From contig JARDZQ010000112.1 in assembly GCA_029240775.1 (NCBI GenBank), positions 1-6,343 of the forward strand: a stretch of 6,343 bases of DNA, in the 5' to 3' direction. The position numbers and the translations under genes were made by a program. The notes beneath the pieces were generated by a model. The model searched no databases, was not told the origin of the DNA, and saw only the letters and a list, made by a program, of their open reading frames with translations. Below, one piece after another: positions 1 through 6,036 of the stretch. The stretch is from Rubrobacteraceae bacterium (GTDB lineage: Bacteria; Actinomycetota; Rubrobacteria; Rubrobacterales; Rubrobacteraceae). The stretch's first letter is position 1. The number at the start of each line of letters is the position of its first letter.

Positions 1-840
1 TATCGTCTCGGGGTCGGTGGGAGAGCCGCCGGCCCGAAAGAAGGCAGCCTTCACGCCGCGGTCGTCGTCCTGGGCCGGGAAGCCGTAGAACATGTTGCCA
101 TCGTCCGGCTCCCAGATAAATATCGGGAAGCGGGCTGGGAGGAAAGGCTCCAGTCCGTTCGTCGGCTCGAACCAGAACATCACCTGCCGCGTGACTTCGA
201 GAGGGATGCCCAGGCTGGCGAGCAGCCGCGGGGCCCAGGCGCCCGGTGAGATCACGAGCCGCTCCGCCTCGTAGACGCTCTCGGTCGTCTCCACCCTGAC
301 CCCGCCATCCGTCGCCTCCCACGAGAGGACAGGCTCCTCGAAGCGGAGGTCTGCGCCTGAAGAGCCTGCCAGATCCAGATGAGCTTTCACGGTCTCCTCG
401 GGGCGCACGAAGCCGGCCCTCTCCTCGTAGAGGGCGACTGTGTCAGGGCCAGGGGCGTAGGTGGGGAAGCGACGCCGGATCTCACCCACGTCGAGCAGCT
501 CGTAGGGCAGGTCGTGTTCGTCCGCGCTAGCCACGCTGCCCGAGACAAGATCCCCATCTTCGCGCCCGATCATGAGCCCCCCCGTGAGCGTCATGAGCTC
601 ATGCCCCGTCTCCCTCTCCAGTTGTTCCCAGAGCTCGTAGGCGCGCAACAGCAGCGGGACGTACTCCGGCCCCTCGAAGTACGCCTGGCGGATGATGCGG
701 GAGCGTCCGTGGCTGGAGCCCATGTCGTGGGCCGGGGAGAATCTTTCGAGTCCGAGGACCTTTTTGCCGCGACCGGCGAGCTCGTAGGCGGCGGCACTCC
801 CCATGCCGCCCAGGCCGGCGACGATGACGTCGTGGGTCAA
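1..840 (-). CDS. FAD-dependent amine oxidase, sarcosine/pipecolate oxidase (MSOX/PIPOX) family, partial (C-terminus outside window)
   Basis: The 280 visible residues are the N-terminal part of a flavoprotein that oxidises secondary amino acids (sarcosine, N-methyl-amino acids, L-pipecolate) to imines using O2; family members are about 370-390 residues. A Rossmann FAD-binding motif GLGGMG lies at residues 9-14, with the ribose-binding Glu about residue 32 (LGLER). The active-site stretch GSSHGRSRIIRQAY (41-54) aligns with MSOX and more closely with human PIPOX, placing His44 and Arg48 at MSOX His45 and Arg49. Lys264 matches MSOX Lys265, the O2-activating lysine, but the residue four further on is Phe268 where MSOX and PIPOX have His. 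The Cys that binds FAD covalently lies beyond the window. The TTG start is chosen because it follows AGAGG by 6 nt and is the only start that keeps the FAD motif; the first ATG (codon 13) falls inside it. It overlaps the upstream dehydrogenase stop by 4 bases. Family assignment is strong; the substrate is not determined (N-methyl-amino acid, pipecolate or another cyclic amine). Confidence 0.9.
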   Translation of the reverse strand, partial: MTHDVIVAGLGGMGSAAAYELAGRGKKVLGLERFSPAHDMGSSHGRSRIIRQAYFEGPEYVPLLLRAYELWEQLERETGHELMTLTGGLMIGREDGDLVSGSVASADEHDLPYELLDVGEIRRRFPTYAPGPDTVALYEERAGFVRPEETVKAHLDLAGSSGADLRFEEPVLSWEATDGGVRVETTESVYEAERLVISPGAWAPRLLASLGIPLEVTRQVMFWFEPTNGLEPFLPARFPIFIWEPDDGNMFYGFPAQDDDRGVKAAFFRAGGSPTDPETI

Positions 841-2447
841 ATCCCGCCTCTCTCGATCTCGGGCAGCGTGTAGTCGAGGTCGGCGGGCAGGTCGATAATA
901 TCCATCTGGGCCTTCTGGAGCTTGCCGGCGTAGTCCCAGTTCATCGCCTGCCAGCGGGTGAACTGGTCGAGGACCCATATCCCGGAGAGCCGGCTGCCGT
1001 TGCCGCTCCTGCCGTTGCCGCCGAAGGGCAGGTGCGCCTCGGCCCCGCTCGTCGAGTTGTTCACCGAGAGCATCCCCGCTCGGTTTCTCTCGCGGAAGCG
1101 CAGCGCGTTCTCGGCGTCGCGGGTGTAGATGGCGGCCGTGAGCCCGTAACCGTGGTTGTTCGAGAGGGCCACCGCCTCATCAAACGTCGAGAACCTGGCT
1201 ACGCCTACGATTGGGCCGAAGGTCTCGGTCTTGTAGAGCTCGTCGTCCATCGTTACACCGTCGACGATGGTCGGATGGCAGTAGATGCCCGCCTCCGCGT
1301 CTCCGACGAAGCCTTCACGCGGGTTGTCCCTGTTGATGGTCCCCATCTCGGACGAGCCGTGGATGGAGTGGTGGCCCTCTATGAGTTCCAGCCAGCCGAT
1401 AAAGCGGTCGTGGAACCTCTGGCTTAACATCGGGCCGTAGAGGACGTCCTGCGTCGGGTCGCCGATCCTCGCCCTCTCGACGGCGTCTGAGAAGCTGGTG
1501 AGGAACTCGTCGTGTACGGACTCGTGCACGATGGCCGTCCCGAGCGAGGTGCACCGCTGGCCCGCGGTCCCGAAGCCGGAGAAGAGAGCACCCTCCACCG
1601 CGAGGTCCAGGTTGGCGTCGGGCATGACGACGAGGGGGTTCTTGCCCCCGAGCTCGAGGCAGGGCGACTGCATGTGCCGCCCGCAGAGCTCGCCTATCTT
1701 CTGGCCGACCTCGGTCGATCCCGTGAAGCCGACCTTGTCCACGAGACCTTCGTCCAGTGCCCTCTCGAGGCCGTCGAAGGCTGCCGGTCCCTCGGCCTGG
1801 ACGACGTTCAGGACGCCGTCCGGGAGGCCGGCGTGGATGAACAGCTGGGCGAGGGCGTCGGAGATCGCCGGTGAGTACTCTGCCGGCTTCCAGACCACGG
1901 CGTTGCCGCAGGTAAGCGCCGGGACCATGTACCACGAGGGGACGGCGACGGGGAAATTGCCCGCGGTGATTATCGCGGCGACGCCGACCGGCATCCTGAA
2001 GGTGAAGAGCTGCTTCTCCGGCATCTCCGAGGGGACCGTCTGGCCGTAGAGACGGCGTCCCTCGCCGGTAAAGAAGTCGCAGGTGTCTATGATCTCCTGC
2101 ACCTCGCCCAAAGCCTCCGTGTAGGGCTTACCGATCTCGCGGGTCACAAGGCGAGCCAGGGCTTCCTTGTTGTTCTCGACGATGCGTCCTATCTTCTGGA
2201 TGACGCGGGACCGGATCGGGGCCGGGACCGCAGCCCACTCCCTCTGCGCCTCGCGAGCGGCCAGACAGGCCGCCACAAAAGTGCCCGCGTCGCCGAGGAG
2301 GACCTCGGCGACCGTCTCGGCGGTCCGCGCGGGGTTAACCGAGCCGAAGGTCCCTCCTGGCGCGTCTTCGAGCGTCCTGCCCTGGACGATGGAGGCGACG
2401 GTTCGGGCGGAGGACGCGGTCGCGTCTCGTGCGTCTTTGGTGCGCAT
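837..2447 (-). CDS. NAD(P)-dependent aldehyde dehydrogenase, ALDH7-like (possible alpha-aminoadipic semialdehyde dehydrogenase)
   Basis: A complete 536-residue aldehyde dehydrogenase, oxidising an aldehyde to a carboxylate in the cytoplasm. The catalytic set is intact: oxyanion Asn166 (ITAGNFP), cofactor-loop FTGSTEVG (241-248), general base Glu265 (LELGGK), nucleophile Cys299 (GTAGQRCTS) and ETFGP near the C-terminal third. GEVQE (116-120), GTAGQRCT and TSGAE resemble the ALDH7/antiquitin family, which oxidises alpha-aminoadipic semialdehyde using the Arg before the catalytic Cys. The match to ALDH7 is from memory, so substrate is an inference; other semialdehyde dehydrogenases are possible. 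The C-terminal tail is somewhat longer than in antiquitin. The start is the ATG at 2447, 7 nt after GGGAGG; an in-frame ATG at 2453 is only 1 nt from that site, and extending to an ATG at 2501 would place the ribosome site inside the gene. It is first of a minus-strand pair, overlapping the flavin oxidase by 4 bases, and diverges from the proline genes. Confidence 0.94.
   Translation of the reverse strand: MRTKDARDATASSARTVASIVQGRTLEDAPGGTFGSVNPARTAETVAEVLLGDAGTFVAACLAAREAQREWAAVPAPIRSRVIQKIGRIVENNKEALARLVTREIGKPYTEALGEVQEIIDTCDFFTGEGRRLYGQTVPSEMPEKQLFTFRMPVGVAAIITAGNFPVAVPSWYMVPALTCGNAVVWKPAEYSPAISDALAQLFIHAGLPDGVLNVVQAEGPAAFDGLERALDEGLVDKVGFTGSTEVGQKIGELCGRHMQSPCLELGGKNPLVVMPDANLDLAVEGALFSGFGTAGQRCTSLGTAIVHESVHDEFLTSFSDAVERARIGDPTQDVLYGPMLSQRFHDRFIGWLELIEGHHSIHGSSEMGTINRDNPREGFVGDAEAGIYCHPTIVDGVTMDDELYKTETFGPIVGVARFSTFDEAVALSNNHGYGLTAAIYTRDAENALRFRERNRAGMLSVNNSTSGAEAHLPFGGNGRSGNGSRLSGIWVLDQFTRWQAMNWDYAGKLQKAQMDIIDLPADLDYTLPEIERGGI
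847..852 (-). promoter_or_regulatory. Ribosome binding site of the flavin amine oxidase, inside the dehydrogenase gene
   Basis: GAGAGG on the minus strand lies within the last codons of the aldehyde dehydrogenase, 6 nt before the TTG at 840-838. It decides the non-ATG start and fits translational coupling across the TTGA overlap. Confidence 0.7.
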
Positions 2448-2590
2448 TAGCATGCCTCCCGGAACGTCGGTGTTCTTGGGTTCTCGACCCTTGCGACACA
2501 TCCTACACCAAAGCTCCGGGTGCCTCCCCTCTCTAGTAAAATCCGTATAGAGAAGCGATCGTAGCGGCGTCAGGTGGGGGTTTTCCGACT
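2448..2590. promoter_or_regulatory. Divergent intergenic control region between the aldehyde dehydrogenase and proline dehydrogenase genes
   Basis: These 143 bp are the only sizeable non-coding stretch and must serve both directions. The most AT-rich part, 2535-2551, contains TAAAAT (2537-2542) and TATAGA (2546-2551), which resemble -10 boxes for the plus-strand proline operon, but neither has a recognisable -35 box about 17 bp upstream. On the minus strand a TAGGAT-like element lies near 2500, also without a good -35. A short imperfect dyad (GGGT-N5-ACCC, 2478-2490) sits in the presumed dehydrogenase leader and could be chance. No regulator gene is visible in the window. The region's role is clear from gene layout; the exact promoter elements are not. 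Confidence 0.5.
2455..2460 (-). promoter_or_regulatory. Ribosome binding site of the aldehyde dehydrogenase
   Basis: GGGAGG on the minus strand, 7 nt before the ATG at 2447-2445. This strong site selects that ATG over the upstream in-frame ATGs at 2453 and 2501. Confidence 0.8.
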
Positions 2591-3508
2591 GTGGGGATCC
2601 TGGACAAAGCCATAGCCAACTCCGTGCCGGTCATCCCACGACCGGTGGTGCGCAGGATCTCGCGCCGCTACATCGCGGGCGACACGCTGGAGGAGGCCGT
2701 GGCAACGGTCCGGGACCTGAACGAGAAGGGCTGCGTCGCAACGATAGACCTCCTCGGCGAGAGCACCGAGAGCAAGGCCGACGCCGCCCGGACGCTGCGG
2801 GATTACGAGAAGGTCATAGACGCGCTCGAAGCGCACGATCTCCGGTCGGGGATCTCGGTCAAGCTCACGGGCCTCGGGCTGACGCTGAGCGAGGAGCTGT
2901 GCCGGGCGAACCTGGAGAAGATCGTCGAGTTCGCGGGGACCAGAGACCGTTTCGTGCGGGTGGATATGGAGGACTCGCCGTACACCAGCATCACGCTGGA
3001 GATGGTCATGGAGCTGCACAGGAGGTACGGGAACGTCGGGGCCGTGATCCAGGCGTACATGCGGCGCAGCCTGGAAGACGTGTGTCGCCTGGCGGAGGCC
3101 GGCGTCTCGGTGCGTCTGTGCAAGGGCATCTACGACGAGCCACGCCGCATAGCCTACAAGGACTTCGATACGGTGCGCGAGAACTACAGGCTGCTCCTCG
3201 AGGAGCTCCTCGGAGGCGGCGTCTACGTCGGCATCGCGACCCACGACGAGTTCCTAGTCTGGCACGCTCTCAGACTCATCCACCAGCTCGAGGTCCCCAA
3301 GGACCGCTACGAGTTCCAGATGCTACTCGGGGTTGACGAGGAGTTACGTAGCATCCTCGTCAACGCCGGGCACAAGCTCAGGGTCTACGTGCCATTCGGA
3401 GAGGACTGGTACGAGTACTCGAGCCGGCGCCTCAAGGAGAACCCGAAGATAGCCGGCTACGTCGCGAAGGACGTATTCGGTAGCGTCGCGAGCACCATAA
3501 AGAGATAG
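2591..3508 (+). CDS. pruB: Monofunctional proline dehydrogenase (PRODH)
   Basis: Oxidises L-proline to delta1-pyrroline-5-carboxylate with bound FAD, passing electrons to the respiratory quinone pool; first step of proline breakdown to glutamate. The 305 residues match the Thermus enzyme (about 307) along the whole length and form a beta8/alpha8 barrel without a fused dehydrogenase domain. Recognisable stretches are RRYIAGDTLEEA (25-36), IDLLGE (52-57), KLTGLGL with Lys91, VRVDMEDSP, LCKGIYDEP, IATHDE, YEFQMLLGV, and VYVPFGEDWYEYSSRR at the C-terminus, where Tyr276, Arg279 and Arg280 correspond to the substrate-binding Tyr and Arg-Arg pair. The GTG start at 2591 follows a G-rich AGGTGGGGG at 2572-2580; no nearer start is in frame, and the N-terminus begins where the family does. 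It is first of a plus-strand operon, 11 bp before P5CDH. The symbol follows actinobacterial usage; putB is an equivalent name. Confidence 0.96.
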   Translation: MGILDKAIANSVPVIPRPVVRRISRRYIAGDTLEEAVATVRDLNEKGCVATIDLLGESTESKADAARTLRDYEKVIDALEAHDLRSGISVKLTGLGLTLSEELCRANLEKIVEFAGTRDRFVRVDMEDSPYTSITLEMVMELHRRYGNVGAVIQAYMRRSLEDVCRLAEAGVSVRLCKGIYDEPRRIAYKDFDTVRENYRLLLEELLGGGVYVGIATHDEFLVWHALRLIHQLEVPKDRYEFQMLLGVDEELRSILVNAGHKLRVYVPFGEDWYEYSSRRLKENPKIAGYVAKDVFGSVASTIKR

Positions 3509-3512
3509 GAGG
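3507..3512 (+). promoter_or_regulatory. Ribosome binding site of P5C dehydrogenase, overlapping the PRODH stop codon
   Basis: A perfect AGGAGG shares its first two bases with the PRODH stop (TAG, 3506-3508) and lies 7 nt before the ATG at 3520. Ribosomes ending PRODH arrive directly at this site, so the two enzymes are probably made in coupled amounts. Confidence 0.85.
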
Positions 3513-3519
3513 CGGATAG

Positions 3520-5076
3520 ATGGGACTCATCCCGTACAAAAACGAGCCGTACCTGGACTGGTCGGACGAGGCGAACGTAGAAGCTATGCGCTCCGCCCTG
3601 CAAGACGTGGGCAGCAGCCTCGGCGAGAGCTACCCGCTCGTTATCGGCGGCAAGAGGATAGAGACCGACGGCGAGATCGTCTCGGTCAACCCGGCCAATC
3701 CCTCGCAGGTCGTGGGGCGAGTCGCCGCCGCGAGCGAGCGCGAGGCCGACATGGCGCTGGACAAGGCGACGGCCACCTTCGAGACGTGGAGCCGGACGGC
3801 CCCCGAGGCGCGGGCGCGCATACTCCTTAGGGCTTCGGCGATCATAAAGCGCCGCAGGTTCGAGCTGCTCGCCTGGGCCGCCCACGAGGGCGGCAAGACC
3901 TGGGCCGAGGCCGACGCTGAGGTGGCAGAGGCCGTAGACTTCATGGAGTACTACTCCCGCGAGATGCTGCGCTTGAAGGACGGGGTGGAGATCTACTCCG
4001 TCCCCGGCGAGGAGAGCCGCTACTTCTACCAGCCGATGGGGGTGGGGGTTACCATCGCGCCGTGGAACTTCCCCGTGGCGATCCTCATGGGCATGACGAG
4101 CGCGGCTGTGGTCACCGGCAACACCGTCGTGATGAAGCCCTCGGAGTTCACGAGCGTAATCGGGGCGAAGGTGATGGAGATCTTCGAGGAGGCCGGGGCG
4201 CCGGAGGGCGTCGTCAACTTCGTGCCCGGCTACGGCTCGGAGATCGGGGACTATCTGGTTCAGGACGCCCGCACCCGCTTTATCTCGTTCACCGGCTCGA
4301 TGAAGACGGGCTTGAGGATCAACGAGCTCGCCGCCCGTCAGATAGAGAACCAACGCTGGGTCAAGCGCGTCATAGCCGAGATGGGCGGGAAGGACGCCAT
4401 GATCATCGACGACTCCGCCGACCTCGACGCGGCCGCTGCGGACATCGTCGCGAGCGCCTATGGCTACTCGGGTCAGAAGTGCTCAGCCGCCTCCCGCGCC
4501 ATCCTGCACGCCGACGTACACGACGATGTTCTCGAGAAGGTTATCGAGAAGGCGAAGGCGCTCAAGATCGGGGCTCCGACCGAAGGTGGCCCGGACGTGA
4601 ACGTCGGTCCCGTCATAAGCGAGCCCCAGTTCGAGAAGGTGACGAACTACATAGATGTCGGCAAGAACGAGGGGGAGACTCTCCTGGGCGGCGACCCCGG
4701 CGACCCGAGCGAGGGCTACTTCGTGCCCCCGACCCTCTTCGAGGTAGACTCCACGGCGACGGTGGCGCAGGAGGAGATCTTCGGCCCCGTTCTCTCCATC
4801 ATACAGGCCCGCGATTTCGAGGACGCTCTCCACATCGCCAACGACAACCCCTACGGCCTCACCGGCGGCGTCTACTCGAGGAATCGGGATCATCTGGAGC
4901 TCGCCCGCCACGAGTTCAGGGCCGGTAACGTCTACTTCAACCGCAAGATCACCGGCGCTTTGGTGGGCGTGCAGCCCTTCGGCGGCTTCGGCATGAGCGG
5001 AACCGACTCGAAGGCCGGCGGCCCTGACTACCTGCCGCTCCACATGCTCGCCAAGACCGTCGTCGAGCGGTTCTAG
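3520..5076 (+). CDS. pruA: L-glutamate gamma-semialdehyde dehydrogenase (delta1-pyrroline-5-carboxylate dehydrogenase, P5CDH)
   Basis: Oxidises glutamate gamma-semialdehyde, the open form of P5C, to L-glutamate with NAD+; second step of proline catabolism after the PRODH encoded 11 bp upstream. The 518 residues match the Thermus P5CDH (about 516) from end to end. The family N-terminus (NEPYLDW, then YPLVIGGKRIET) is present. Catalytic features are APWNFPVAI with the oxyanion Asn, FTGSMKTG from residue 257, general base Glu287 (AEMGGKD), nucleophile Cys321 (GYSGQKCSAASR), EEIFGP, and the P5CDH-specific C-terminal stretch FNRKITGALVGVQPFGGFG followed by SGTDSKAGGPDYL, which holds the glutamate-semialdehyde-binding residues. 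The ATG start is set by a perfect AGGAGG 7 nt upstream. The reading frame is intact. In Thermus the two separate enzymes have been discussed as channelling P5C between them; the tight gene coupling here is compatible with that but does not show it. rocA is another name used for this family. Confidence 0.97.
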   Translation: MGLIPYKNEPYLDWSDEANVEAMRSALQDVGSSLGESYPLVIGGKRIETDGEIVSVNPANPSQVVGRVAAASEREADMALDKATATFETWSRTAPEARARILLRASAIIKRRRFELLAWAAHEGGKTWAEADAEVAEAVDFMEYYSREMLRLKDGVEIYSVPGEESRYFYQPMGVGVTIAPWNFPVAILMGMTSAAVVTGNTVVMKPSEFTSVIGAKVMEIFEEAGAPEGVVNFVPGYGSEIGDYLVQDARTRFISFTGSMKTGLRINELAARQIENQRWVKRVIAEMGGKDAMIIDDSADLDAAAADIVASAYGYSGQKCSAASRAILHADVHDDVLEKVIEKAKALKIGAPTEGGPDVNVGPVISEPQFEKVTNYIDVGKNEGETLLGGDPGDPSEGYFVPPTLFEVDSTATVAQEEIFGPVLSIIQARDFEDALHIANDNPYGLTGGVYSRNRDHLELARHEFRAGNVYFNRKITGALVGVQPFGGFGMSGTDSKAGGPDYLPLHMLAKTVVERF

Positions 5077-5098
5077 CGACCCAAGACGCGTTAGAGCC

Positions 5099-6034
5099 CT
5101 GAACTCCTCGCGCTACATCTCCTTCACCCGCGAGGAGTGGAGCCGGCTGCGCGCCTCGACGCCGCTTGACCTGGACGAGTGGGACCTCGCCACACTGCGC
5201 GGCCTCAACGAAGAGGTCTTCCTGGACGAAGTGATCGAGGTGTACCTCCCGCTCTCGCGGCTCCTGAACCTCTACGTTGCGGCCACACAGAGCCTCTACA
5301 GGGTCACGGATACCTTCCTCGGCAAGCCGACCTCCAAGGTCCCCTACATCATCGGGATCGCGGGCTCGGTGGCTGTCGGGAAGAGCACGACGGCCCGGAT
5401 CCTGCGCGCCCTGCTCGCGCACTGGCCCGACCACCCCAAAGTGGACCTCGTGACCACCGACGGGTTCCTCTATCCCAACGAGGTCCTGGAGGAGCGGCGC
5501 CTGATGGCCCGCAAAGGCTTCCCGGAGAGCTACGACGCCGGGCGTCTACTGCGCTTCGTCTCCGACGTGAAGTCCGGCAAGCCGGAGGTCGCCGCACCCG
5601 TCTACTCGCACCTGGCCTACGACGTGCTCCCCGACGAGGCCAAGCTCGTCCGCCAGCCTGACGTCATGATCCTGGAGGGTCTCAACGTCCTGCAGACCGA
5701 GGATGGGGGACAGAGGGAGGTGCCAGGCACTTTCGTCTCGGACTTCTTCGACTTCTCGATCTACGTCGACGCCGAGGACGCCGACCTCGAAAAGTGGTAC
5801 GTGGACCGCTTCCTCACGCTGCGGGACACGGTCTTCCAGGACGAGAACTCGTACTTCAACCGTTACGCGAGCCTCTCGACAGAGGAAGCCAAGACGGTAG
5901 CACGGGGCATCTGGACGGAGATCAACGGTCCCAACCTCGTGCATAACATCAAGCCGACGCGCGAGCGGGCGCACCTGATCCTGGAGAAAGGCTCCGACCA
6001 CTCCGTGCGGTCGGTGAAGCTGCGCAAATTGTAG
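5099..6034 (+). CDS. coaA: Pantothenate kinase type I (CoaA), apparent non-canonical CTG start
   Basis: Phosphorylates pantothenate with ATP to 4'-phosphopantothenate, the first and usually CoA-inhibited step of CoA synthesis. Matches E. coli and Mycobacterium CoaA throughout: YLPLSRLLNLYV, P-loop GSVAVGKS (residues 89-96, Lys95), TTDGFLYPN with Asp121, RKGFPESYD, VKSGKPEVAAPVYSHL, ILEGLNVLQ, SDFFDFSIYVDA, WYVDRFL, PTRERA, and the terminal VRSVKLRKL. Translation upstream of the first canonical start (GTG 5231) continues the family N-terminus: SSRYISFTREEWSRLRAST and then LRGLNEEVFLDEV. GTG 5231 would therefore delete about 44 conserved residues. No ATG, GTG or TTG exists in this frame between the TGA at 4994 and 5231. 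CTG at 5099 gives 311 residues, matching the 312-316 of known CoaA, and lies 22 bp after the P5CDH stop, but it lacks a good ribosome site. Start assignment is tentative; identity is firm. Probably co-transcribed with the proline genes. Confidence 0.93.
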   Translation: MNSSRYISFTREEWSRLRASTPLDLDEWDLATLRGLNEEVFLDEVIEVYLPLSRLLNLYVAATQSLYRVTDTFLGKPTSKVPYIIGIAGSVAVGKSTTARILRALLAHWPDHPKVDLVTTDGFLYPNEVLEERRLMARKGFPESYDAGRLLRFVSDVKSGKPEVAAPVYSHLAYDVLPDEAKLVRQPDVMILEGLNVLQTEDGGQREVPGTFVSDFFDFSIYVDAEDADLEKWYVDRFLTLRDTVFQDENSYFNRYASLSTEEAKTVARGIWTEINGPNLVHNIKPTRERAHLILEKGSDHSVRSVKLRKL

Positions 6035-6036
6035 GG

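Noticed and set aside
379..873. 164-residue plus-strand frame at the left end
   Set aside because: Antisense to the flavin oxidase, whose FAD motif and active-site residues are clear on the minus strand.
2478..2490. GGGT-N5-ACCC dyad as a terminator or operator
   Set aside because: Only four base pairs with no T-run; not distinguishable from chance in GC-rich DNA.
2445..2501. Extended start of the aldehyde dehydrogenase at ATG 2501 (18 extra residues)
   Set aside because: The GGGAGG ribosome site at 2455-2460 lies inside this extension and is correctly spaced for ATG 2447; the extra residues have no ALDH similarity.
2570..3244. 224-residue minus-strand frame opposite PRODH
   Set aside because: A shadow of the conserved PRODH gene, with no motif or ribosome site of its own.
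3457..4353. 298-residue open frame on the minus strand opposite P5CDH
   Set aside because: It lies wholly antisense to the well-matched PRODH/P5CDH genes; long antisense frames are expected in GC-rich coding DNA, and its residue make-up (Arg/Gly/Leu/His-rich) shows no recognisable domain.
4062..4928. 288-residue plus-strand frame inside P5CDH
   Set aside because: Extremely Arg/Gly-rich translation typical of a shifted frame of a GC-rich gene; P5CDH itself is continuous and conserved here.
4997..5110. P5CDH-CoaA fusion by frameshift
   Set aside because: P5CDH ends at the family's normal C-terminus (VVERF) and no slippery sequence is seen; two separate proteins are simpler.
5231..6034. Pantothenate kinase beginning at GTG 5231
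   Set aside because: About 44 conserved N-terminal residues encoded just upstream in the same frame would be lost.
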